Assembly (NCBI RefSeq): GCF_000959445.1
Contig: NZ_CP009632.1
Span: 744,001 to 808,000, forward strand
Length of the DNA: 64,000 nt
Origin: Burkholderia vietnamiensis LMG 10929
Lineage (GTDB): Bacteria; Pseudomonadota; Gammaproteobacteria; Burkholderiales; Burkholderiaceae
Direction of reading: 5' to 3'
The translations under genes and the position numbers were made by a program. Below, in pieces: positions 55,391-64,000 of this stretch. The notes under the pieces were generated by a model, which was not told the DNA's origin, ran no database searches, and saw only the letters and a list, made by a program, of their open reading frames with translations. Positions within the stretch are counted from its first letter, which is position 1, and every line of letters begins with the position of its first letter.

Positions 55391-56404
55391 TCAGAACTTG
55401 TGCGCCACGCCGACCATGAACATGTCCTGGTCCTTGTCATTGCGGGTCGCGACACGGTTGAAGCGCAGGCTCGCCGCCCAATCCTCGGCCACCTGATAAC
55501 TTACCTGCGCGCTGAGCAACGCATTGAGCCGCGTCTGGCTCGACGCTTCGTCGCGATCGCGTGACAGATACGGGCCGACGCCGGCCGACAGCGTCCATTT
55601 GCTGCCGACCGGCGCGACGTACCAGAATTGCGCGGCCACGCCGCGCCGGCCCGCGACGCCATTGTTGCCTTCGTAGACGAAGCTCGCCGAATAGGCCCAC
55701 GCCGTGCCGAACGGCCGGCGGACTTCGACCATGTAGCCCTTTTCCATCGGCACTTGCGGACGGTTTGTCTGCGACGTGCCTGCCCATACCGCGACCTGCG
55801 TCTTGCCGTCGGATACCGCCGGATGCAACTGGCCGCCGAAGTCGGAGCCGATGCCGAACAGCAGCGCGTCGGAATTGAAGCCGCCGAGCATCTGCACGTG
55901 GTTGTATTGCACCTTGACGAAGAAGCGATCGGCAACGACGTAATAGCGCATCGCCGCCGACGCGCGCACGCCCCATCGCTTGTCGTTGCGCGCCTCGTTG
56001 TCGACGTGCGTGGTGTCCATGCTGAAGTACGGCCCCGCCGACAGTTCGAGCACCCACCGATTGGCGAGTGGCCACCGAAACGAGCCGAGCGCCGCGAAGC
56101 CGTCGCGGTGATGGTCGAGCGGATGCCCTTCGTTCAGGTACGCGACATAGACCGACAGGTAGTCGTTCAACACGTCGCCGAAACCGACTTCGTAGGCGCG
56201 CCAGTGCATATCGCCGCCCTCGGTCGCGCGGCCGTCGCCATACACCGCGTAGACGTCGATCGTCCGGTCAGCTGGCTTGGGGGCGGCAGGCAAGTCCGGC
56301 GCGCCGTCGGCGGCCCGTGCATGCAGTGGAGACGCCAGCAATGCGAAACCGGCGATCGAACTCGTGACAACGAAGCGCAAGCAGACGCGACGATATCGTC
56401 CCAT
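55391..56404 (-). CDS. Outer-membrane beta-barrel protein, hypothetical
   Basis: 337 aa; ATG at 56404. A signal peptide (hydrophobic SSIAGFALLASPLHARAADG) precedes a protein dominated by alternating polar/hydrophobic strands rich in Tyr, Trp and Phe, ending VGVAHKF, a C-terminal Phe typical of proteins inserted by the BAM machinery. I do not recognise a named family; the pattern fits a 12- to 14-strand barrel. No neighbour in the same direction lies close enough for an operon. Confidence 0.75.
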   Translation of the reverse strand: MGRYRRVCLRFVVTSSIAGFALLASPLHARAADGAPDLPAAPKPADRTIDVYAVYGDGRATEGGDMHWRAYEVGFGDVLNDYLSVYVAYLNEGHPLDHHRDGFAALGSFRWPLANRWVLELSAGPYFSMDTTHVDNEARNDKRWGVRASAAMRYYVVADRFFVKVQYNHVQMLGGFNSDALLFGIGSDFGGQLHPAVSDGKTQVAVWAGTSQTNRPQVPMEKGYMVEVRRPFGTAWAYSASFVYEGNNGVAGRRGVAAQFWYVAPVGSKWTLSAGVGPYLSRDRDEASSQTRLNALLSAQVSYQVAEDWAASLRFNRVATRNDKDQDMFMVGVAHKF

Positions 56405-56755
56405 TTCGACACCCCCTCACGTTGGGCACCGCGGTTTCGTGGACAAGTCGCTGGCGATTATAGGTGGCGCCGGGCCGTGAGGACCAGCCCGGAGATGCAC
56501 GTAGGAGCGCGAATAGCAGCGCGCCTGCGATGAACGCAGGCGCGGTAGTGGTGATAGTGAGGGCCGCGCGGTCTATCGGCGCGTGTCGCCGAACGTGGCG
56601 TCCGGCCTTCCTGCCGGGCACTCGGCGCACAGCGTCAACGCGCCGGATCGCGAACTGCCTAGCGCCGCGCGAAGCGCTCGACTTTGGTCATACGAAATGA
56701 TCGACGGCCGCGGCTCGCTACGTTCCGCTACGTTCCGCGCCGCGCCGGCAAACGC
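56405..56755. other. Intergenic; contains 10-bp tandem duplication
   Basis: 351 bases between the chemoreceptor end and the outer-membrane protein start, so it must hold the latter's promoter. GCTACGTTCC occurs twice in tandem (56717-56736). No gene recognised. Confidence 0.5.
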
Positions 56756-58321
56756 TCAGGCGTCGCCCTGCGCCGAGCCGATCCGAAATACCGAGACGGT
56801 CGCCGCGAGCTGCTCGGCCTGCTCCTTCAGCGACAGCGCCGACGACGACGCCTGCTGAACCAGCGCCGCGTTCTGCTGCGTGACCTGATCCATCTGCGTC
56901 ACCGCCTGATTCACCTGCTCGATGCCTTTCGACTGCTCGTCGGATGCAGCTGCGATCTCGCCCATCAACACCTGCACGCGCTGCACCGACGCAAGGATCT
57001 CCGACATCCGGTCGGTCGCACGGTCGACCTGGCGCGCGCCCGTCTCGACGCGCCGCAGCGAATCGTTGATCAACTCCTTGATCTCGCGCGACGCGGTGGC
57101 GCTGCGCTGCGCGAGCGAGCGCACCTCGCCCGCGACGACCGCGAATCCGCGGCCCTGCTCGCCGGCTCGCGCCGCTTCGACGGCCGCGTTCAGCGACAGG
57201 ATGTTGGTCTGGAATGCGATGCCTTCGATGACCGAGGTGATTTCAGCGATCTTGCCGGACGCGTCGGACAAGCCGCGCATCGTGCCGACCACTTCCTGCG
57301 TCGCCTGATTGCCCTCTTCGGTCAGCATTGCCGCGTTGTGCACCACCTCGTTCGCCTGCTTCGCGTTGTCGGCGTTCTGGCGCACGGTCGACGTGAGCTG
57401 CTCCATCGATGCAGCCGTTTCTTCCAGCGACGCGGCCTGCTCCTCCGTGCGCTGCGACAGGTCCAGGTTGCCGGCCGTGATCTCATGCGCGGACGTCTCG
57501 ATGGACCGGGAGCCTTCGCGCACGATCCGGATGGTCTGCAGCAGCTTGCTCTGCATCGTCTGCAGGCCGCTCATCAATTGGCCCATTTCATCTGACGATT
57601 CGACGTCGATCCGCGTCGTCAGGTCACCCTCGGCGATTGCGCTGAAGTGACCGAGCGCACGCGCCAGCGGCACGCCGATCGCGTTCTGCAGCGACCACCA
57701 CGTGAACGCCGCCGCGCCCAGCGCGACCGCGATGCCCGCGATCGCGAAGCCGACGAACCAGTGAAAGCGGGCCTGCGCGGCATCGAACGTCACGCGCGAC
57801 GCGCTCATCTGGATCCGGCCGAGCGCATCCATCGAATCCGATGCGTCGATGAACAGCGACGGCGGAATGTGCCGCCACACGTTCGGGATGTTCGCCGGAT
57901 CGTGCGCGGCGATCGCGGTGAACATCGGTTCGAGGCCGTGCTCGACGAGCGCGTTGAACTTCGTATTCGCGTCGGCTGCGCGACGCGCTTCCTCAGGGCC
58001 GGAAAGCCGCAGCCCACGATAGGTGTCCCATGCCTTCTTCGACGCGGCGAGCAGCTCGCGGGCCGTGGCGCTCTCTTGCGCGACGTCGGGGCTGTCCGGA
58101 TCGAGCGCGATGCGATACAGCCACAGACGCGTTCTCGACAGCGCGACGTTGGCCTGCCCGAGCGCCTCCGACGACGCCAGCCGTTCCGAATAGAGCGTCT
58201 TCACATCGTCGTTGCTGATCGCGACGCCGATGACGCCGATGAAGCCGCCGATGACGAGCAACACCCCGAGAAAGCCCATTGCGAGCGCCAGCCGGACGCG
58301 AATGCTTAAATTTCTGATCAT
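56756..58321 (-). CDS. Methyl-accepting chemotaxis protein
   Basis: About 521 aa from the ATG at 58321 ([20 protein letters not shown]); the longer frame begins at a TTG and adds an unrelated 33 residues. A first membrane helix, a ~150-residue helical periplasmic ligand domain of four-helix-bundle type, a second membrane helix (~188-210), HAMP, and a signalling domain with the conserved hairpin tip [34 protein letters not shown] in its expected place (quoted in part here: [17 protein letters not shown]). No C-terminal CheR-binding pentapeptide is visible. Ligand unknown. The start lacks a clear Shine-Dalgarno. Confidence 0.92.
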   Translation of the reverse strand: MIRNLSIRVRLALAMGFLGVLLVIGGFIGVIGVAISNDDVKTLYSERLASSEALGQANVALSRTRLWLYRIALDPDSPDVAQESATARELLAASKKAWDTYRGLRLSGPEEARRAADANTKFNALVEHGLEPMFTAIAAHDPANIPNVWRHIPPSLFIDASDSMDALGRIQMSASRVTFDAAQARFHWFVGFAIAGIAVALGAAAFTWWSLQNAIGVPLARALGHFSAIAEGDLTTRIDVESSDEMGQLMSGLQTMQSKLLQTIRIVREGSRSIETSAHEITAGNLDLSQRTEEQAASLEETAASMEQLTSTVRQNADNAKQANEVVHNAAMLTEEGNQATQEVVGTMRGLSDASGKIAEITSVIEGIAFQTNILSLNAAVEAARAGEQGRGFAVVAGEVRSLAQRSATASREIKELINDSLRRVETGARQVDRATDRMSEILASVQRVQVLMGEIAAASDEQSKGIEQVNQAVTQMDQVTQQNAALVQQASSSALSLKEQAEQLAATVSVFRIGSAQGDA

Positions 58322-58668
58322 GAAGAGGCGAACGTTGAGCACGAAACCGTTGCATGCGGCGCATGCGTGTGAAGCCGATCGAAGCGGCACGTGCGGGACC
58401 GATGCCTCGATAACGACCAAAGCGGCGCGCGAATTAGTGCGGAGCCCGTAATGGACGTTTCCTGAAGCCGCGATTAATGGGGTGAATTTGGCGTGGTAGC
58501 AGCAGCGCGAGCCGGTTCATTGCTCGCACTTGCGTGGGTGACGGCGTGGCGCAGGTCACGCGATGACATTCATCCGACCAATCCTACAACAACACGATTT
58601 TTTTCGGAACGCGAAATCGCGCAGCGACGATCCGCACGACGACGTGATGACCGCGCCGGCATGCATGC
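58322..58668. other. Intergenic upstream of chemoreceptor
   Basis: 347 bases between the end of the ABC importer operon and the chemoreceptor start. It includes a T-run (58599-58605 region) but no convincing stem beside it. No gene recognised. Confidence 0.5.
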
Positions 58669-59418
58669 TCAGCGCGCAGCGGCCTCCGTACTGCGCACGC
58701 TGCCGAGGAAGCGCCCCAACTCGACCGTCTGCGGACGCTCGAAGATGTCATCGGCGCTCCCGCTCTCCCACACTCGCCCCTGATGCATGAACACGATCCT
58801 GTCGCTGACCGCACGCGCGAAGTTCATCTCGTGCGTGACCATGATCAGCGTCATGTGCTCGCGCGCCAGCTGCTCGACGACGCCGAGCACCTCGCCCACC
58901 AGCTCGGGATCGAGCGCGGACGTGATCTCGTCGCACAGCAGCACGCTCGGCTTCATCGCGAGCGCCCGCGCGATCGCGACGCGTTGCTGCTGGCCGCCCG
59001 ACAGCTGGTCGGGAAACGCGTCGAACTTGTCGCCGAGGCCGACGCGCTCGAGCATCAGTTCGGCGACCGCGCGCGCCTGCTGCCGATGCGCGCGCTTCAC
59101 GACCGTCTGCGCCAGCATCACGTTCTGGCCGGCGCTCAGGTGCGGAAACAGGTTGTACTGCTGGAACACCATGCCGACCTTGAGCCGCAGCGCACGCAAC
59201 TCCGAGTGCCGCGCGTCGACGCATTCGCCGTCGATCGAGATGCTGCCCGCGTCGATGCGCTCGAGCCCGTTGAGCGTGCGCAGCAGCGTGCTCTTGCCCG
59301 AGCCGCTGCGGCCGATGATCGACACGACCTGCCCGCGCTCGACGGAAAAATCGATGCCCTTGAGCACATGATGGGTGCCGAAGTACTTCTCGACACCGCG
59401 GGTTTCAACGAGCGGCAT
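58669..59418 (-). CDS. Polar amino-acid ABC importer, ATP-binding subunit
   Basis: 249 aa from the ATG at 59418, with AAAGGAG upstream. Walker [11 protein letters not shown]-loop FQQYNLFPH, signature [15 protein letters not shown], Walker [15 protein letters not shown] and H-loop VTHEM are intact. The sequence is the GlnQ/HisP type. It is the last gene of the four-gene operon and overlaps the permease gene by 14 bases. The complex imports a polar amino acid or similar small molecule; which one cannot be told. Confidence 0.93.
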   Translation of the reverse strand: MPLVETRGVEKYFGTHHVLKGIDFSVERGQVVSIIGRSGSGKSTLLRTLNGLERIDAGSISIDGECVDARHSELRALRLKVGMVFQQYNLFPHLSAGQNVMLAQTVVKRAHRQQARAVAELMLERVGLGDKFDAFPDQLSGGQQQRVAIARALAMKPSVLLCDEITSALDPELVGEVLGVVEQLAREHMTLIMVTHEMNFARAVSDRIVFMHQGRVWESGSADDIFERPQTVELGRFLGSVRSTEAAAR

Positions 59419-60055
59419 GCCATCTCCTTTGCAACGTGCGCGCATAACGCGTGAGCGGATAACAGAGTGCGAAATAGATCAGCGCGACGAGCCCGTACAC
59501 GACGAACGGCCGGAACGTCGCGTTCGAGATCGCGATGCCTGCCTTGGTCAGCTCGGTGAAGCCAATGATCGACACGAGCGCCGTATCCTTCACGGCCTGC
59601 ACGCCGAAGCCGACCGTCGGCGCGACCGCGATGCGCGCGGCCTGCGGCAGGATCACGTGCCGCAACTGCTCGACGTAGCTCATCGCGAGGCTCGCCGACG
59701 CTTCCCACTGCCCTTTCGGCACCGCCTCGACGCAGCCGCGCCAGATTTCGGCCAGATACGCGCTCGTGAAGAACGTGAGCCCCGCGGTCGCGGCGACCCA
59801 CGGCGGCACGTCGAAGCCCAGCAGCGGCAGACCGAAGAACACGATGAACAGCTGCATCAGCAGCGGCGTGCCCTGGAACACCTCGATGTAGACCTTCGCG
59901 CAGCCGCGCAGCAGCGTCGAGCCCGACACGCGCATCACGAGCACCGCGAGGCCGACGATGCCACCGGACAGGAACGACACGATCGACAGCACGACCGTCC
60001 AGCGCGCGGCGAGCAGCAGGTTCGCGAGAATCTGCCCGAACGAGAATTCGATCAT
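59405..60055 (-). CDS. Polar amino-acid ABC importer, permease subunit
   Basis: 216 aa; ATG at 60055, overlapping the stop of the preceding permease gene. Membrane segments and the HisM/HisQ-type EAA loop (EASASLAMSYVEQLRHVILPQA) identify the inner-membrane subunit. FQGTPLLMQLFIVFFGLP is the standard family motif. Works as a heterodimer with the product of the gene upstream. Confidence 0.92.
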   Translation of the reverse strand: MIEFSFGQILANLLLAARWTVVLSIVSFLSGGIVGLAVLVMRVSGSTLLRGCAKVYIEVFQGTPLLMQLFIVFFGLPLLGFDVPPWVAATAGLTFFTSAYLAEIWRGCVEAVPKGQWEASASLAMSYVEQLRHVILPQAARIAVAPTVGFGVQAVKDTALVSIIGFTELTKAGIAISNATFRPFVVYGLVALIYFALCYPLTRYARTLQRRWHAAR

Positions 60056-60738
60056 CGCGCACCTCGCACGCGGCGCGAGAACAACCGCCGCCCCATCGAT
60101 CCGAGCGCGCCGCGCAGCAGCAGCGCCATCGCCAGATATGCGGCGGTGATGACGAAATACGTCTCGAATGCGCGGAAGTTGCGCGACTGGATGTAGCCGG
60201 CCGCGTAGGTCAGATCGGCCACCGAGATCTGCGACACGACCGCCGAACCGAGCATCGTGATCACGATCTGGCTCGACAGCGCCGGGAACACCTTCGCGAG
60301 CGCCTGCGGCAGCACGACGTGACGCAGCATCTGTGCGCGCGACATCGCGAGCGCGGACGCGGCTTCGACGTGTCCGTTCGGCACCGCGGCGACGCCCGCG
60401 CGCACGATCTCGACCGAATACGCGCCGAGATTGAGCGTCATCGCGAGGATCGCGGCCGCGTATTCGCCGATATGCACGCCGAGCGCCGGCAGGCCGAAGA
60501 AGATGAAGAACAGCTGGACGACGAACGGCGTATTGCGGATCGCCTCGACGTACGCGCCGATCAGCGGCCGCAGTCGCACGGCCGCGCGCGCGTCGACGCT
60601 GTAGGCGGCCGCGCCGAGTATGCCGATCGCCACGCCGAGCACGGTCGCGACCGCGGTCAGCGCGAGCGTGGTCGCGGCGCCGCTCGCGAACACGCCGGCG
60701 TAGTCGGCAAGCTCGCCGAATTGAAGCTGGTAGCTCAT
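60052..60738 (-). CDS. Polar amino-acid ABC importer, permease subunit
   Basis: 228 aa; ATG at 60738. Same family as the next permease: IRNTPFVVQLFFIFFGLPALG and the EAA loop EAASALAMSRAQMLRHVVLPQA. About five membrane helices. It begins 90 bases after the binding-protein gene. Confidence 0.92.
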   Translation of the reverse strand: MSYQLQFGELADYAGVFASGAATTLALTAVATVLGVAIGILGAAAYSVDARAAVRLRPLIGAYVEAIRNTPFVVQLFFIFFGLPALGVHIGEYAAAILAMTLNLGAYSVEIVRAGVAAVPNGHVEAASALAMSRAQMLRHVVLPQALAKVFPALSSQIVITMLGSAVVSQISVADLTYAAGYIQSRNFRAFETYFVITAAYLAMALLLRGALGSMGRRLFSRRVRGAR

Positions 60739-60828
60739 GACGGTCGATGGATTCAGGTTTGACGATGCAAGCCGCTGCGGCGGCCGCCGGGCGCGCCGCG
60801 GCGGCGGATCAGGCGGGGCGGCGGCCGG

Positions 60829-61635
60829 TCACAGCCCGGCCGGCAGCGGCTGGCCGAGCCACTTCTTCGACATCGCGCCGAGCGTGCCGTCCTGCTTTGC
60901 ATGCGCGATGGCGTCGTCGATCTTCGCGAGCAGGCGCGGTTCGTTCTTGTTGACGCCGACGAAGCACGGCGAATTCTTGATCACGAACTTGACCTCGGGC
61001 CGGCGCGGCGGATTCTTCGCGAGAATCGCCGCGGCCACGATGTTGCCGGCCGCGATCAGCTGCACCTGCCCGGACAGGAACGCCTGGATCGTCGCGTTGT
61101 TGTCCTCGAAGCGCTTGATGGTCGCGTTCGGCGCGAGTTGCGTCAGCGCGATCTCCTCGAGCGCGCCGCGCGTGGCGCCCACCGTCTTGCCGGTGAGATC
61201 GGCCGGCGTGCTCACCTTCACGTCGGCCGGCCCGAACACGCCCTGGAAATACGGCGCGTAGGCGCTCGAGAAGTCGATGACCTTCTCGCGCTCCGGGGTC
61301 TTGCCGAGCGACGAGATCACCATGTCGACCTTGTTGGTCGTCAGGTACGGAATCCGGTTCGCGCTGTTCACCGGCACGAGCGCCAGCTTCACGCCGAGCG
61401 CGCGCGCGAGCAGGCCGGCCATGTCGATGTCGTAGCCTTGCGGCTGCATGTCGGTGCCGACCGAGCCGAACGGCGGATAGTCTTCAGGCACCGCGACGCG
61501 CAGCGTGCCGCTCTTGGCGATGGTGTCGAGCGCGTCGGCCTGGGCCGGGGCTGCGGCGAACAGCGCCGTCACGGAGGCAGCGAGCAACGCAGCCAGCCAC
61601 GTGCGTCGGGAAAACGGTCGAATCGTCAGGCTCAC
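60829..61635 (-). CDS. Periplasmic amino-acid-binding protein of ABC importer
   Basis: About 268 aa. I favour the GTG at 61635, nine bases from AGGA (complement of 61645-61648); a TTG at 61641 is too close to it. Signal peptide SRRTWLAALLAASVTALFAAAPAQADA, then the SBP family 3 start SGTLRVAVPEDYPPFGSVG and the body motif KVDMVISSLGKTPEREKVIDFS. It delivers the ligand to the two permeases. First gene of the operon. Confidence 0.9.
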   Translation of the reverse strand: MSLTIRPFSRRTWLAALLAASVTALFAAAPAQADALDTIAKSGTLRVAVPEDYPPFGSVGTDMQPQGYDIDMAGLLARALGVKLALVPVNSANRIPYLTTNKVDMVISSLGKTPEREKVIDFSSAYAPYFQGVFGPADVKVSTPADLTGKTVGATRGALEEIALTQLAPNATIKRFEDNNATIQAFLSGQVQLIAAGNIVAAAILAKNPPRRPEVKFVIKNSPCFVGVNKNEPRLLAKIDDAIAHAKQDGTLGAMSKKWLGQPLPAGL

Positions 61636-62053
61636 GGTCAATCATCCTCGTCTGGTATGTCGTCGGGCGGTGCGCAACGATTGCGCGGCCGGCACCACAC
61701 CAGCAAGAAGCGGGCCATCGTGGTGAATCGGCTGTCGCGTCGGCATCGGACGCACGCGCCGGCGATCTGCATTCCTCATTTCGGTGCATCGCCCGACGCG
61801 GCACGCGGCCGTTGCCCATTCGCAGCGCGCGCGAGCGCACCAAATTAACCGGCTGGTTCACGCGCGGCGCGACGATGGGGATCGGGTTGCATGCGGATCG
61901 AACGTCGATGGCCATGGGTGTGCGCGGCGCGGCGCGTCGGTTGGACCGACCGGCCCGGAACGCGACGGCGAGCGGGCGGCATTACGCGCGCCGTGCGCGG
62001 CCGGCCGCGCGCATCCCGCCCGAAATACCGCGGCCGATGCGCGCTCGGGATAC
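61636..62053. other. Intergenic upstream of ABC importer operon
   Basis: 418 bases between the histidine kinase end and the binding-protein start. The importer promoter should be here. No gene, repeat or clear operator was recognised; open frames are shadow-like. Confidence 0.5.
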
Positions 62054-63406
62054 CTATCGACCCTGCACCGGCAAGGTCACCCGCACGCCGAATCCGCCGC
62101 CGTTCAGCCCGTCGACGTAGGTCAGACGCCCGCCGAGCTTGGCCACGATCCGCGCGACGATCGACAGCCCCAGGCCGCTGCCGCTCGCGTCATGATCGGC
62201 ACCGCGAAAGAACCGGTCCTGCAAGCGCGCCAGATCCTCGGTCGGCACGCCGGGGCCGTCGTCGCACACCTGTAGCGTGACCGCGTCGGCGTCCTGCCAA
62301 GATGCGATTTCGACGTGCCCATGCTCGCGGCCGTACTTGATCGCGTTATCGACGAGGTTGTCGAGCAGCACGCGAAGCAGCGTGGGCGGCGCGTGCATGA
62401 CGACGCGGCCATCGACCCGCGACGTCACGGACATCTCCTTGCGCTCGGCGCGCGCCTGATGATCGTTCACGCATGCGGCGATCAATTGACGAAGATCAAC
62501 GTCCGCGCCGTCCAGCGGAACCGTCTCGTCGAGCCGCGCCAGCGCGAGCAACTGATCGGCCAGATGCGTGCTGCGGTCGACGCCCTCGACGACCCGCTGC
62601 ATCGCGCGCCGCTGGCGCTCCGGATCGCGCGCGGTGAGCGCTACCTGCGCCTGGACCTTGATGGCGGCGAGCGGCGTCTTCAGCTCGTGCGCCGCGTCGC
62701 TGGTGAACGCGCGCTCGCGAACGAGCGAGTCGCGCAGGCGTTGCAGCAACGTATTGAGCGCGGCGACCAGCGGACGCACTTCATCGGGAATGCCGCGCGT
62801 GCCGATTGCGTCGAGGTTGTCGGCCGAGCGCGCTTCGATCGCGTCGGACAGCGTGCGCAGCGGCGTCAGGCTGCGGCCGATCGCGAACCAGATCAACACC
62901 GCCAGCACCGGCAGCGCGAACGCCAGCGGCCGCGCCACGCGCCGCGCGACTTCGGCGGACAGGTCCGAGCGGCGCGTGCGCTGCTCGAAGATGCGCACCG
63001 TCCGGCCGCGCGCGGCATCGGTCAGCACGTACGCGTGCCACTTCGGATTGCCCGACTCGGCCGCGCCGGATGCAGCAGCCGCAGACGCCGGCACGTCGAG
63101 CGCCGCGAGACCCGGACTGGCCGCGAGGACGCGCCCGTCGGCATCGCTGACCTGGTACAGCATCGGCGGCGCGGCATCGTTGTCGCCGTCGTCGTCGTCG
63201 CGGCCGGCGAGCACGATCTCGGCGAAGCGCGGCAGGTCGCGCGCGTCGAGCACCGCGAAGGTCCGGGCGATCTGCTCGACGCGCGTTTCGTACCATTCGT
63301 CCGCTTCGTGAATCGCCTGACGATAGCTCGACACGAGCGAATAGGCCCACACCACCACCACGCCCGACAGCACGAGCAAGGTCAGCCGTTGCCGGATCGA
63401 ACGCAT
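62054..63406 (-). CDS. Two-component sensor histidine kinase (QseC/TctE-like)
   Basis: 450 aa; ATG at 63406 overlaps the response-regulator stop by one base (TGATG). Two membrane helices (~8-28 and ~165-185) enclose a periplasmic sensor region of ~135 residues rich in Asp and Ala (a DDDDGDND stretch). HAMP follows, then the phospho-acceptor His240 in SDAAHELKTPLA, N-box DNLVDNAIKYG, and G-boxes DDGPGVP and GSGLGLSI. Autophosphorylates and signals to the coupled regulator. Stimulus unknown; the acidic sensor patch hints at cation or antimicrobial-peptide sensing. Confidence 0.92.
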   Translation of the reverse strand: MRSIRQRLTLLVLSGVVVVWAYSLVSSYRQAIHEADEWYETRVEQIARTFAVLDARDLPRFAEIVLAGRDDDDGDNDAAPPMLYQVSDADGRVLAASPGLAALDVPASAAAASGAAESGNPKWHAYVLTDAARGRTVRIFEQRTRRSDLSAEVARRVARPLAFALPVLAVLIWFAIGRSLTPLRTLSDAIEARSADNLDAIGTRGIPDEVRPLVAALNTLLQRLRDSLVRERAFTSDAAHELKTPLAAIKVQAQVALTARDPERQRRAMQRVVEGVDRSTHLADQLLALARLDETVPLDGADVDLRQLIAACVNDHQARAERKEMSVTSRVDGRVVMHAPPTLLRVLLDNLVDNAIKYGREHGHVEIASWQDADAVTLQVCDDGPGVPTEDLARLQDRFFRGADHDASGSGLGLSIVARIVAKLGGRLTYVDGLNGGGFGVRVTLPVQGR

Positions 63407-64000
63407 CACGACGCCTTCTCCACCACGTAGCCCACGCCGCGGATCGTGCGGATCAGGTCGGCGCCGAGCTTCTTGCGCAGGTTCGAAACGTGCACCTCGA
63501 TCGCATTGCTCTCGATCTCCTCGTTCCAGCCGTACAGGCTGTCCTGCAGCTGCGCGCGCGACAGCGGGCGGCCCTGGTTCGACAGCAGTTCGACCAGCAA
63601 CGCGCATTCGCGCGACGTCAGCGCGATTCGCTCGGCGCCGCGGGTGGCCGTCATCAACGCGGGATCGACCGACAGGTCGCCGTATTCGATCGTGTCGGTG
63701 CTGCGCCCCTGCGAACGCCGCACGAGCGCACGGCAGCGCGCGACCAGCTCGGTCAGGTCGAACGGCTTGCCGAGATAATCGTCGGCGCCCGCGCTCAGGC
63801 CGCTCACGCGATCGGCCACCGTGTCGCGCGCGGTCATCACCAGCACCGGCGTATGGTCGCGACGCTTGCGAAGCCACGCGAGCAGCTCGACGCCGGACAT
63901 GCGCGGCAAGCCCAGATCCAGCACGACGAGGTCGTACGGCGTGGTTTCGAGCGCCAGTTGCGCATGCCGGCCGTCGTGCGCCCAGTCGACCGTCATGCCG
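63406..64000 (-). CDS. OmpR-family response regulator, 5' end outside window
   Basis: At least 197 residues are in the window; the first ~30, including the N-terminal acidic pair, lie beyond the right edge, and the in-frame start near 63996 is internal. The phospho-acceptor Asp lies in LVVLDLGLPRMSG, the conserved Lys in YLGKPFDL, and the C-terminal winged-helix ends VHVSNLRKKLGADLIRTIRGVGYV, the OmpR/PhoB type close to QseB/TctD. Co-transcribed with the kinase gene. Confidence 0.93.
   Translation of the reverse strand, partial: GMTVDWAHDGRHAQLALETTPYDLVVLDLGLPRMSGVELLAWLRKRRDHTPVLVMTARDTVADRVSGLSAGADDYLGKPFDLTELVARCRALVRRSQGRSTDTIEYGDLSVDPALMTATRGAERIALTSRECALLVELLSNQGRPLSRAQLQDSLYGWNEEIESNAIEVHVSNLRKKLGADLIRTIRGVGYVVEKAS

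Noticed and set aside
55210..55455. Short minus-strand frame next to the outer-membrane protein gene
   Set aside because: No recognisable protein and it overlaps the 3' end of a well-supported gene.

Overview
The window looks like a chromosomal stretch from a Burkholderia cepacia complex bacterium. The DNA is very GC-rich with strong third-position bias, so long spurious ORFs run antisense to real genes. The gene families are typical of Burkholderia: type II cholesterol oxidase, FUSC exporter with porin, dld-lutABC, OruR-type AraC, LutC/LysR families. No rRNA, tRNA, CRISPR array, integrase or insertion sequence was seen.

Region 1 (1-27515) is the end of a large non-ribosomal peptide cluster. 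Three NRPS genes, a family 25 glycosyltransferase, a small unknown helical protein, a SyrD-type cyclic-peptide exporter and a LuxR regulator all read rightward with overlaps or short gaps. A second LuxR regulator faces them. Domain order is [half C]-A-T-E / C-A-T-E-C-A-T-C / [half C]-A-T-C-A-T-E-C-T-TE. Pocket residues read by eye suggest X(D), Dab(D), unclear, Asn, Ser(D), plus a last residue from a module without an A domain. This fits the second half of the occidiofungin/burkholdine-type antifungal glycolipopeptides (bhTyr-Dab-Gly-Asn-Ser-Asn). The fatty-acid start, PKS and first modules would lie left of the window.

Region 2 (27516-35024): a 1.2 kb AT-richer intergenic stretch with a repeated motif, a Tat-exported cholesterol oxidase, and a leftward operon of isochorismatase-like hydrolase, XapX, YtcJ-like amidohydrolase and DoxX protein, with a second XapX gene diverging from it.

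Region 3 (35342-42112): an AraC/OruR regulator divergent from a three-gene operon of aldehyde dehydrogenase, GMC alcohol oxidoreductase and a fused Baeyer-Villiger monooxygenase-esterase. Together these could turn a ketone into an ester, cleave it, and oxidise the released alcohol through aldehyde to acid. This is the most self-contained pathway in the window and the fusion is its striking feature.

Region 4 (42194-50083): a leftward run dld-lutA-lutB-lutC for D- and L-lactate oxidation, followed after 16 bases by a FUSC inner-membrane exporter and a porin.

Region 5 (50429-64000): LysR regulator preceded by G-quadruplex motifs, NAD(P) beta-hydroxyacid dehydrogenase-like protein, an alpha/beta hydrolase broken by one in-frame stop codon, an EthD-like protein, a second LysR, an outer membrane beta-barrel, a chemoreceptor, a polar amino-acid ABC importer (four genes), and an OmpR-type two-component system cut by the right edge.
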